Assembly: GCA_023897205.1 (NCBI GenBank)
Contig: JAHWDD010000010.1
Span: 62,001-126,000, forward strand
Direction: 5' to 3'
DNA: 64,000 nt
From: Exophiala sp. HKRS030
Taxonomy: Eukaryota > Ascomycota > Eurotiomycetes > Chaetothyriales > Herpotrichiellaceae
Both the position numbers and the translations under genes were made by a program. Position 1 is the stretch's first letter. Each line of letters opens with the position of its first letter. Below, one piece after another: positions 54,267-64,000 of the stretch. A model generated the notes under the pieces. It was not told the DNA's origin. It made no database searches and was given only the letters and a program-made list of their open reading frames with translations.

Positions 54267-55935
54267 CTTGATACAATATATGTGAGACGTTTGAGAACTT
54301 GGGGAGATGTCGTCGATTGGATAGCGACAGGAGCCTTGAGCCAAAGTTGTATGCGTAGAAGATTGCAGGATAAACCAAGGTGATCTAGAGGGGAGATTCA
54401 AGTAGAGGGCGAGGCGGCTAGGTGCACCTTACTGTAAATGACTGTTTTGTGGTATGAGACGGTATCACTGTGCTAAGCTGTTTAGGTATCTACAGTAGGT
54501 AACTAAGGAGGGTAGCCTCGCGGGGCAATTGTAGAGAAGTGTCACAGCCTTGCGCAGCCTTGCGCCGGTAGAGATACTTGAGGCCATTAGACAGGAAAGA
54601 TAGCCGAGCTCGCCATGTGGCAGGCCTGAAGTCAATCTCCATCACATCTCTCGACACGAACATGTGTCTCATTCCTTTCTTTCTTGTTGAAACACTTTTT
54701 ACACCTGGTAAAATCCACAGGCAAAGGCTCTTAATTTCCGATACTCGACCTAGAGCAGTTGCTATCAACCAGACAGACGAGCACCGCCCCATGTGCCGTT
54801 TGCGTCTATTCTGGACATTGCCTCATGATTGCCTTGCTCAACACATCATTGGTTTGGGGTGTTATGGCACCTCATGGCTGCGGAACTAATAACTCACGTG
54901 TCACTTTTAGAGGAATTTTACGCCTGCCACGCCTTTGAGAATATATTTCCGTGGCGGTGGGTGCCCGACAGTGTACAAGGCTATGCTGTCCCGAACTCTG
55001 TGGATCTGTCTTCAACAAAGAGATCATGAGGAACATTGCCGCACGGTGTTTCTCGATATGCCCACCCAGGCTGTGCAGTTGTTACTATGAAAGTAGCCTT
55101 GCTCTCGACATAACGAAAGTAGCTGCAGCTGCCTTGTCTTCGGGGAGCGCGCCCCAACGTTGCCTTGCAACAAATTTCCCACCGGCGCGGTCTTACTACG
55201 ACCCAGATGTCTGTTGCAACCCTGTGGTGTCCCGTGGTGTCGGTTCCATGCGGAACCGAGGCTTTCACTCAATCGGATGCCTTTGAATCTTCAATAGTCA
55301 CCAGGTTTTAGTGTCCAGCTGTTTCAGCCTCGGGTCTCCAGTTGTGATTCACCTTTGTGCTCTCATCTATAAACTTGTCGCATATACGATCAATCGAGTC
55401 TGGAAACGACTGACATGACATGTGGGCCAACTGTGGACCTTGATGCCTCCCTGGGTCCATGGCCATGAGCAGTAGTGGCTCAGTTGCACCCTGGACAGAC
55501 TCCGTTCCCCCTTCTCGGTGGCCTGTTTACGAACCCAAGAGTTTATCTACTCTATAATTTCCTGGTGGAGCCAGTCAATGAAGGCTTGCCGTGGACAGTC
55601 CAATTCACCTATTATGGCTCAAAGTGCACGAAACAAGTTCCTGTTGGCTCTGGGTGAACTAATCGACATCTTTCCAGGCGCAAATTGCTCGATGTCGACA
55701 TGGGGGGAGTCCGACATAGCCCTTGCTATGTTCGAGCCTTCCACGAGCTCTCATAATTCTCTCGTCGAAAAAGTGAGATTGTTGGTAGGTCCGCATACAG
55801 ATAAAAGGCGGTTACTCTCTGGACGTAGTTCTGTTCTGACTTTGCTTTCTTCATTTCCCTACAACCGACTACTACTTCTCATTACAATTTCTAGGAACAT
55901 CATTACTGTACCAATCATGTGGTAAGCAAGAGGAC
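54267..55935. other. Intergenic
   Basis: About 1.7 kb with no coding signal that I can support; short frames on both strands lack motifs. Confidence 0.45.
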
Positions 55936-56286
55936 ATGTACCAGGGGAAAACTGCTGACGTTGCTTGTGGTCGCCAATTCGATGTCTGGCATAAGCCTGT
56001 CGAGAACGTCCTCATGGATGTTAACACTCAAGACACCAGCACGCACAGCCATGTGCAAGGCACCGAACATGATTCAGAAAAACTAGTCATCGGTTCAGAT
56101 AGCCCAGGCTTTCTTACCGGTGAAGTGTCCGATGCCGACTCTGTCTGGTATTGTTGCAACTGTGCGACAGGGCCATACAATCCATCTACCGACAAGTATT
56201 GCCCAGACTGCCATAAAAAACGTTGCGATCACTGTCGAACTGAAACAAGGAAGCCAAAGAAGCGGACTCACCTTCACTATTGTTGA
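55936..56286 (+). CDS. Small zinc-ribbon protein (WYCCNC type)
   Basis: Open frame of 116 residues from the ATG at 55936 (MYQGKTADVACGRQF). The C-terminal third has a Cys cluster: WYCCNCATGPYN, then KYCPDCHKKRC and DHC, that is CxxC-x(13)-CxxC-x(4)-CxxC. This should bind one or two zinc ions. It resembles a multi-copy family of short Pezizomycotina proteins with W-x-C-C-x-C-x-x-G-P motifs; function unknown. The N-terminal 75 residues are polar and unstructured by composition, and the last residues are basic (RKPKKRTHLHYC). No intron is needed. Two related ORFs follow within 5 kb. Confidence 0.65.
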   Translation: MYQGKTADVACGRQFDVWHKPVENVLMDVNTQDTSTHSHVQGTEHDSEKLVIGSDSPGFLTGEVSDADSVWYCCNCATGPYNPSTDKYCPDCHKKRCDHCRTETRKPKKRTHLHYC

Positions 56287-58220
56287 AGGTGGAGCTACGA
56301 GAAGAGGGGAGATCAAGCGTGGAGAGGCTAGTGGCAGTCTATGTAGGAGACCGAGAGTTGGGTTCGTCGGGGCGCTGGTGCGTGGAGACGACAGGGATTC
56401 AGAGTGTTTACGCTTTGGGTGGGCTTCTGCGAATCTGGTAATGGGGCGTCATTGTCGACTGGTTTCGATCAATGCATGGCGTGATTTTGTTGTACTTCTG
56501 AAGCCAAGTGGACTTCTATCGTTAGTAACTCAACTAATCATGACTTCATCCACAGAACTCGGCACCTCAAAAGTACAATCGATGGTGCGTTTTGGTTATA
56601 GTACGAGCTGCATGACATGGAACTAGGTTCAGGCTTACTGAGTCCAGGGAGGCAATCTACTGTAGTAAAATCACTCTACTCTGCAAGGCTGCCCTATCAG
56701 GCTGGCTGCCACGTAGTAAATGGTGAAGATGTCTGAGCGCTAGACAGCCTCAATCCACTGCCAAAGGCCACTTGAAGAGCATCAAGGCATTCCAGGCTGT
56801 GCCGAGCTAACCACGTCTCAGTATGACTTGAGACTGGGTGACTAACGATTACATGCAATATTGAATAGTGCCTCCCAAGGCGGAATTTTGATTGCAGGTT
56901 CAATGCCTGGTAGTTTTGTATGTCCGGAACTGCAACAACGTTTGTCCCGGGAAGCGCCAAGACTCGCGAGGCAGGAAGGCGCGCAGCTGTTGCCTGGACT
57001 GACTTACGAAGAAACATCACAAGGCAATCTATGTACACATTTGGCGCATCAGCACAATTCACTCATGTGCCCACGGAGACGGCGGAAACAAAATTACCCA
57101 TGTCCTCGCACTGCCCAATGACATCTCAGGGTCTCTAAGGTCCCCTTTGCGCAATACGATGCAATACCGGAGATGTTCAGCGTTGCCGACGTGCCGATGA
57201 TGATATTGACACACACGGCTTATTCATTCTGTTCTTTGTTGGATTCAGAACCGAATTCTGACTCAAATGTGCCGTCGAACAGGTGTTCCGGAGTGCGTCT
57301 GGTTCTGGCAACTGTTCACTCCCGTCAGAGCGATGGATGAACAAATTATTGATACGCAACCGTTGATATGGCTAGCAACAACTTCAGGCTATGTTGCCAT
57401 GTTGCATGTATCCTTTTCATTCTCCATGATGACTCTTCTTGGCCGTTTCGAACACTGCCACACTCATCCGCTAGCAGCATGTGACGAGTTTTCGCATTCA
57501 TGGGACCTCAGAAACTCAACATGAAACTGACGCCATTCAGTTATCCTCATCAATCGCTGATCACTGGACGATTCCGTGGAACATTCTGCTTCAGGCTTCT
57601 TTCATGTTGCTCTCTCGAGAAATATTACGTGGACTGAAACATATCAGGCAAACAAAGCGAAAGAGGCGGAATGGCTCAAAGAGCCCCCTAAACGCCTTCA
57701 CTGAGACGCACCTTGAAGGCTATGCGGATCTCCAGTGCACTTGCCAGGTGGGCATCGCTCAGCTTCTACTGGTCCATCGCGTGCATCTCGTCGGCAACCC
57801 CTAAAGTTTCTCGTCCAAAACCTCTCCGGGACCATGATCTAATGCTGTATGGTCAATTTGCGGTTGGTCAGACAAAATGATCGCACCTTAGTATTTCAAG
57901 CCTGCTGTCAATATCGATTGGCCATCTCTACCGTGAGGCACAGCCCATTCTCCGCCAGCACGACGGTTTCGAATGCCTGGGACCAATGACGATATGTTAC
58001 TTCTTACCTTGCATGTTCCTATCATGGCTTGCTTGCCCTGTGTTTTGTTGCAGTTGAGACAACCAGCTTTACGCTTCACTTTGATCAAAGGTGTCGTCGC
58101 CTCATTTCTGGACTGACGCGAGGCATATTCGCCATGGCTGTGAGAATGATGTTTGAGCAAAGAGGTAAGACTATGATCCGAAGTCTACAATCGTTACTCC
58201 TTCCAGGAGAGCCCTCTAAG
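56287..58220. other. Intergenic
   Basis: About 1.9 kb. No supported gene. A minus-strand frame at 58160-57888 has one CxxC but no other family feature. Confidence 0.4.
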
Positions 58221-58450
58221 GTTCACAAGACACAAGGAATTTCCCCCTAGTTCTCTGTGCCTTCAGACCAGGAACCGGCCCCCAAAACGCTTGGAAATGC
58301 TGCAACTGTCAAGAGTGCAATCTCAACCTCGAAAATCACTGCCCCTTATGCGACCATGAGCGGTGCACTATCGGGTGCAAGGACGTACACCTCAAGCAAA
58401 GGAGTCCATCAAGAAGAGAGGATCGTCGGCCTCCCAGAAGATCCCATTAG
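58221..58450 (+). pseudogene. Zinc-ribbon ORF/exon, second of cluster, 5' end unresolved
   Basis: A frame open from 58221 encodes AWKCCNCQECNLNLENHC, PLCDHERCTIGC and a basic Arg/Pro-rich end, stopping at 58448. The Cys pattern (CCxCxxC-x(8)-CxxC-x(4)-C-x(3)-C) and the Trp two residues before the first Cys match the neighbour at 55936. There is no ATG in this frame. A TTCAG at 58262-58266 or CTAAG at 58216-58220 could be its acceptor, and a short ATG exon at 58135-58165 ending G|GTAAGA has the phase needed for the second. Could be a real spliced gene or a relic. Confidence 0.4.
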
Positions 58451-60402
58451 GAAAAGACGTCCTTAGTATGCTACCTGCTGAACCTTGACTTTCCGTCCGT
58501 CGAAGTTACTAACGAGGGGACTCTTTCAGATCACCGCATGGAAGAATAGTGAGCTGAGGCAGAATGGCAATGGGGGTATACTCAGTCACCCTTGGCGGCA
58601 TCAAACAGACTGCATCATCGTTCAGTCTATCTATAGCAGAAATGGATTTGGAGAGGATGGTGGCAGGTTCCATTAGTGTTTGTGGATTCAAAACCAACGC
58701 TGGTGGTCATTCATTAGTCGGAGTAATCATGGGTCATTGAGCGTTTCCTGAAAGTCACACGGCATCAACGCACTCGATCAATGAAGTTTCAAGGTGCCAG
58801 GATCATCTGTTGAAATTGCTTTCCTCCATTGCTGAAATGCCTTGACACCGAATACTACACCTTTTAGCGCAGAAGAACAAATCTTGCATATGCCGGGGTT
58901 TTCGTTCGCATCTTGCAAGGACTATGCGCATCTACTAATAAGTTACTAACACTCTCGCAGCCACGATGCATCCACCTTCGACGAAAACCCGACTTGCGAC
59001 CCTCCTTCTTTTTCCTCTAAACGAGTTTCTGAAAGGAATGTTCTGTCAGAGGGAGGTTCGAGAGTGTAGAACACATAACTTAGGGATACATCCTTGAACA
59101 TCCATGATTACCCAGTGATCTCGACGGGCATCAAGATTGGAGCCGTTGCGGTTAACCACAGCCATCTTTGTCCTACGTGTACATTTGACGCTCAACAAGC
59201 CCTTCGGCCCTTAACAAGTTTGTTTCCTTTGCTCAATCCACCTGAAAAAAGACAAGGTGGTAACTTTAGCAGCAGACTTAAAGAAAAGCTACTGCACGTG
59301 GCATAGGGATCCGGGGATGATACGAAGCAGTTCTCCATGGTAACAATCATCCTCTGTCTCTGTCGGACTGAGAACATGATCTACGTCCGTCCACCTCTCT
59401 TTTTCCCTCGCAGTTCGAAACAATGTTTGGTTTCAATTTCCGCTTGGTGTAGTTTTGCAGGGCAGAAAAGGCGCCCCGGAGGTAGGCTGTGAGCTACGGG
59501 GGTGACAGAGAGAGGCATTCTAGGGACCCGCAATGCCTGGCCGGGAGCAGCAGGGCACGAACACACACGCACGCACGCACCGGCGGGCAACTTGTTGAGG
59601 TCCTGGAAATCGCCCTGGCACACGCCTGCAAGCCTGAACCACCCCGATGTCAGATTTCACCAGAGGGGCTCGGTGTCTTGCGGCTTTCCTGCTTGACCCA
59701 CCTGTTGCTGCCGCCATGGTAATGGCACATTCAGAGAACTTGACGCTCCTTCTCGCCTCACCTTTACATTTCCCAAGTTTGCCCGTCAGCTTCATGTTGA
59801 CTCGATTTTAACAACTTTTCCAGGCAGACTCATGAGGTTTACAATCATTCTGTTCCGCTCCCGGATCGTCGGATACACACGAATTGTTGATTGTTTATGT
59901 TTCAAAAAGTCGACAACAACAAAGCCACATTTGCCCTCTCAGTGCCTACCCCCCTGCCCTGGACCCACTGGCCTGCAACATTGACCGCTTGATTTAATCC
60001 ATCCTTTGTGATCACTTTTTTTTTGGCCAGGAATCCAATGGTCGCCCTCATGTCGACGATCACTCGAGCAATCGGAGGCCTGGCTCGCTGCTTGCTTGAC
60101 ATGGGCTTGCTCTTGTCTTGTTACGCCCCGTTGGGCGAATCGACTCCGCCGCCGCTAGGTCATTGCCCTGCTCTCTTTTCCTACTCTGCCCTGCAGGCGC
60201 GCGGTATACTGGCCTGGGAAAAGGGGGGTCGTGATGCTCATCCAGAAGCACAGTATAGAGAGCAGGAGAGTATTCGATGAGTATAAGAACCCTCGTCTGT
60301 GTGTCTCGCTCAATGTCAGTTGCTTTTTTGTATCTCACCCCCAAACTTCATCTGTCTATCTGTTTGTCTACGACACTACTTTGACCTGAACCAAATTTCA
60401 CT
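58451..60402. other. Intergenic
   Basis: About 2 kb. It contains a short (ACGC)n run at 59562-59579. A 70-codon frame at 59094-59306 with one CPTC motif is noted but not supported as a gene. Confidence 0.4.
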
Positions 60403-60594
60403 ATGCCTTCCGAGACATCAACTCGGGGACGAACCCGCGAACCCAAGCTTGTTCCTGCTACGCACTGGTACTGTCACAAATGTGACACCAAGAAACTACA
60501 CCCTCTGTCGTATGCTTTGTACGGCAAATGCATGGACAAAGATTGTCAGCATGTAAAATGCCAATATTGCCCCTCCAGAGTGATCAAGAAGTGA
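60403..60594 (+). CDS. Small zinc-ribbon protein, third of cluster (63 residues)
   Basis: Complete short frame from ATG at 60403 (MPSETSTRGRTREPKLVPAT) to 60594. It has Cys pairs HWYCHKCDTKK, YGKCMDKDC and VKCQYC, that is CxxC-x(16)-CxxxxC-x(4)-CxxC, with a Trp two residues before the first Cys, as in the two upstream ORFs. The ~100 bp before the ATG are pyrimidine-rich with TGTCTATCTGTTTGTC-like text, typical of fungal 5' leaders. It is very small, so expression evidence would decide. Function unknown. Confidence 0.6.
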   Translation: MPSETSTRGRTREPKLVPATHWYCHKCDTKKLHPLSYALYGKCMDKDCQHVKCQYCPSRVIKK

Positions 60595-63500
60595 TGGGGC
60601 AACGCCCGACGACTTGTTCATTATGAACTATCCACGATGTAAGTGATTAGTTTTCTTCGACTCTAGAATGCCCGTGTACTGACTGACCATGTTAGTTCAG
60701 ATGTGTTTTTCTGCGAAGCACAACCCTCTACCCACCTCAACTCAAGGATTTTTTGGTATCTGTCAGGATACTGGAGGACTTATCATCGACCACGAAATCA
60801 AGATCAGTCGTGATCCTGTCTTTTGAACTCCGACCATCACCATCACGGTCCCACGCCTCGTCACCTTGGAAACGGATGAAGACTGGTCCTTCTCAACGAC
60901 GGACATCTAGCGCAGAGCAAGGAGGAAACATCATACACATACATCCTGGTGATGAAATGAGTGAGATCGTACTTGGACTCTTCTTGTTCCCCTACTACGC
61001 CATGTCAAGAAAAACTCAAGATGGCACGAGGACAAGAGAACAAGGTGGAAATAGGAGATCTTTAGCCATAATCTTCGCTGGTTGATCACGTATGTCATGG
61101 ACAATCCAGGTGATACCACCTTAGGTATGGGGCGTCCAGTACTGGTACTGGCTGTCTACACTTTCGTTGTAATTTTCTACACAATACAGGATCAAATTGA
61201 GAGATTTTTATCGTATGACTGAGTGCATGTGCGATGGAATCGTGGTATATATACCTAGGTATACATTGCACATACCTACTCCACTTCAGAATTCTACGTC
61301 CGAGTCGACAACACAGTTCAAGAAGCGAAGTGTAGAGATTCTGTTTGACACAACTCGAGTCACCTTGTGGATAGAAAGAAGCCTGCCCCTCCCAGTATTT
61401 ACTGTTTCTAATTTAACTGCTTCGTGTCGCAAGTTTCCGAAATTGAAAGAGAAAGATTTGCAGTGAGTATACCTAGATAGACTTCTTATCTTCGGAATCT
61501 ACCTCCTGTTTTTTTTTGGGACAGAATGCTGCAAGTTACGTCTTCAAATGAAATCACTGGGACTCTCTTGGAATTTCAGAGAATAAAAAATTCTGGCCCT
61601 TTTATAGAGGCAAGTGCACCTAGTTTACGGAGTATATTTTCCCCCTTTCGTTTACCGTAATCCTAGACCATTTAGCGCCACAAGCAAGACATTTCATTAG
61701 CCTCGACATTTATTCTCTTGGAAAAGACAAAATGTAAAAAAGGTGTCAAAAGATGAAACTAGAGTCACTAGAGTTCCCTTTCCTGAAAAAAAATTCCTCC
61801 CACAAGTTACAAACTGAAGAGCCAAAGGTCACCACAAGTCCCTTCTCCCTGCGAGCAAAGAGAATCCAAAAGGACCAACAAAAGCTAACGAATTAGAGCC
61901 CCTTTTCACGAAGGATGAAGCCCCGGAACAACATGCGACATAGGGGGGCAAACTTCCTCCGTAAAGGACTCTCGGAACTTGGAATCAGGCGCACGAGGGT
62001 CTCCCTTCACCCCCGGAGAGGAATCTTCTTTTTCTGATGGCGGTGTGGTGACGCGCCCCCGAGACACTCTGAGCGGCTAAACACGAAACCTCCGCTGATC
62101 CTGGCCCCTTGCTCGGTCAGTCTAAGGAATTGAAAGGCCAAGGCACATGAGAGCGTACTACTGGGGACCCGGGGGGAGGGGGTAGGGGGATGGGGTTAGA
62201 ACGCAAGATTATCATCCAGCACCCTCAGAAGCCATGTCCGGCCTTGCAGGCGTCAAAGAGGTGACAGACACACCAAAAAATTGTGGCATCTCATCTCCGT
62301 CAGCGTATTAGCCATATGTATCTCGTGTTGAGGATCTTGTTCATCACATCTTGCGAAAGACTTTCTAGCAATGAGTCTCCTCGAGAACAAATCATCTTGT
62401 TTTATTCTTCGGTCGAGGTTAAAAGACCAAGTTGACACATGCATTTCAGGCGCTTATGTCCTGTGGGTCAAAGAACAAAGAACCTTAGTCTGTAGAGCGG
62501 AGAGCAGGATGAACTTGTCCGTACGAGAGTACAAAACATCGTTCTCAAAGAAAAGAAAAAAGTCTGGATGTGTGATCGCTCGCCGAACCGTCTTTTTGTT
62601 TTTCTGGCGGAACCAAGGAAGGACTTGCAGTACAGATGAGCTCCATTTCAATTGCTTGCAGGGATGTTATGTGACATCTCGCGCAGGCAAAGGGGGGAGG
62701 TCGGTCAGTGTGTTTCCACATGAGCCGGTGATCATGCGAGACACGCACCGGGGGTGTATATGAAAGTTACGGGGTGATAATGATTGGTTTGCAAGAATTC
62801 CGTACCAATAGTAAGAAAAGGCCCCCTCCGGAGTCAACTCATGTTGTTGATCTTTGGTCTGGCCGGGGTCAGGGTTCATACCGAACGAACATTGAGTTTT
62901 TTTTTTGAGAGGTTTTAAGAAGATCTTCGACGAACATTGGGTGATGGAGAAATGTTACGGGGAACCTTCCTACGACGCAGTCTCATCTGTCATTGTGAGA
63001 GTCGACGCAGAGCCGCCTCCCCTCGGTGGGGTATCAACCCATCCTACATCCGCGATTCGATGCTCAGATTCCGTGGCGCTTGAAGGGCTCATGGCGGACG
63101 GCAGGCTTGATCTGTCGGTTGTTTGCCGAGCTGTCGCAAGACTTGCAATGTATCATTTGATTATCAGCGCGGCTATTGTTTTGTACTTCGATACTCAACA
63201 TTTGTTTGGGTACCGGGTACTCCGTAAATGCATGACACTTTTGTGGGAATTGATCTTTGGAGACCTTCTGGTATCAGCCCTGATAGTATCGTCGAGTCAT
63301 ATCTGCAGGAAATGATGACCGGTGAGGTTGTCAAAAGATTGCAGGGAATGACATTCCGTAGTTTCTGCTGATCAAGTCCTACCGAGTACATGTATCAGTA
63401 TTTTACGAGGCTCGCATCGTGATTGGACACTTTCCCCCTTGATTTCAACCCAACCTCTCCACCTTGTGAACAACAAAACACCCGGCCAGCTTGACATCAC

Positions 63501-64000
63501 TCTCCGTGCAGTACTTTGAACAAGTATTCCCTTGCGCTTGTCGGTTCTGAGATGCTTTGAGATCAAAGTATGAGTATGCATTGCAATGATCGACCTCCCC
63601 AATTCGACGTCACTCCTGGACCTCCGGGTCAAAACAAAATTCGCCACCAAACAAATCGACATGCTCTTTTTTGTTTGTCTCCGACCCAGACCAACACATC
63701 GTCCTTTGCTCGCGTGTGGTTTTTTTCTGGTTCGTAAGTAAACCAAATCTCCCTAGTTCGAACGAGCTAGTCGAAGTCATGAGGCGTGGAATCACTTTCA
63801 CAAAATCGGAACGCGTCCTTTTGTGTGTACGGAAGTTCGGGAATCTCCTGCCTTGTCCTAGTCATTCACCCACCGAACAAGCAGCCAATGGATTGGGAAG
63901 TTTCTTGGTGTGTCGTATCTCTCTCAACAACATACACACACACATCAGAGAGAGAGACCCGCATAACCGGTGAGTAAGAAACGAAGAGGCTGGGTCTCAG
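60595..64000. other. Gene-poor end of window
   Basis: About 3.4 kb with no supported gene. It holds exact TACGGAGTA (61626) and TACTCCGTA (63218), several homopolymer runs (A around 61788, T around 62897 and 63721) and a G-rich run at 62168-62195. A TTG-initiated frame at 62905-63315 has some hydrophobic character but no motif. A gene running off the right edge cannot be excluded. Confidence 0.4.

Noticed and set aside
58029..58250. Plus-strand 73-codon frame with scattered Cys upstream of the second zinc ribbon
   Set aside because: Cys spacing does not match the family; it is in a different frame from the zinc-ribbon segment.
62905..63315. 136-codon frame with hydrophobic stretches near the right end
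   Set aside because: Starts at TTG, has no ATG context or motif, and no exon partners were found.
1..64000. Transposons, rRNA/tRNA genes or CRISPR arrays
   Set aside because: No transposase or reverse-transcriptase motifs, terminal repeats, conserved RNA gene sequence or spaced direct repeats were seen by eye; computed searches could still find degenerate copies.

Overview
The window is nuclear DNA from a filamentous ascomycete (Pezizomycotina). The evidence is short introns of about 46-125 bp (GT...AG, a few GC...AG, with CTAAC/CTGAC-type branch points), eukaryotic housekeeping genes on both strands, and families typical of moulds: a HET-domain protein, a PTH11-like rhodopsin-fold membrane protein, a LaeA-like methyltransferase and a patatin-NB-ARC-TPR (NLR-like) protein. 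An Eurotiomycetes-like source is possible, but genus and species cannot be fixed from the sequence alone.

Layout. 0.4-6 kb: DOA1/UFD3 (ubiquitin, Cdc48 cofactor), mitochondrial ribosomal protein bS16m, and NAD(P)H-hydrate epimerase. 6.3-8.6 kb: a HET-domain gene. 9.8-14.8 kb: a Sis1-type DnaJ and EMC1. 15-18.5 kb: an HSL-type alpha/beta hydrolase and a LaeA-like methyltransferase. 19-21 kb: MTQ1/HemK. 21-25.2 kb: a long stretch without a confident gene. 25.2-27.9 kb: peptidyl-tRNA hydrolase and a PTH11-like protein. 29.7-32.8 kb: a large DUF4203-type membrane protein. 35.4-38.7 kb: the patatin-NB-ARC-TPR gene, cut by an in-frame TGA. 38.8-47.6 kb: a compact housekeeping block (HAD dehalogenase, RAI1/DXO, tRNA isopentenyltransferase, CWC2, glucosidase I). 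49-54.3 kb: a single-pass membrane protein, a small glycine-rich repeat protein, a divergent trehalose-6-phosphate synthase and a small Ser/Tyr/Asn-rich protein whose first intron is GC-AG. 55.9-60.6 kb: three small Cys-rich zinc-ribbon ORFs in an otherwise gene-poor tract. The last 3.4 kb holds no gene I can support.

Themes. Most genes are housekeeping: proteostasis (DOA1, DnaJ, EMC1, glucosidase I), mitochondrial translation (bS16m, MTQ1, PTH1), RNA processing (RAI1, CWC2, MOD5) and metabolite repair (NAXE). The accessory layer is two possible allorecognition or immunity genes (HET and patatin-NLR), the hydrolase, the LaeA-like gene and the zinc-ribbon ORFs. The points most worth a second look are the stop-interrupted NLR with near-identical 126-bp TPR units and two GC-type splice donors, the zinc-ribbon cluster, and a recurrent intergenic 9-mer, TACTCCGTA/TACGGAGTA. 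Gene models are hand-spliced from reading-frame continuity and family motifs; no searches were run.
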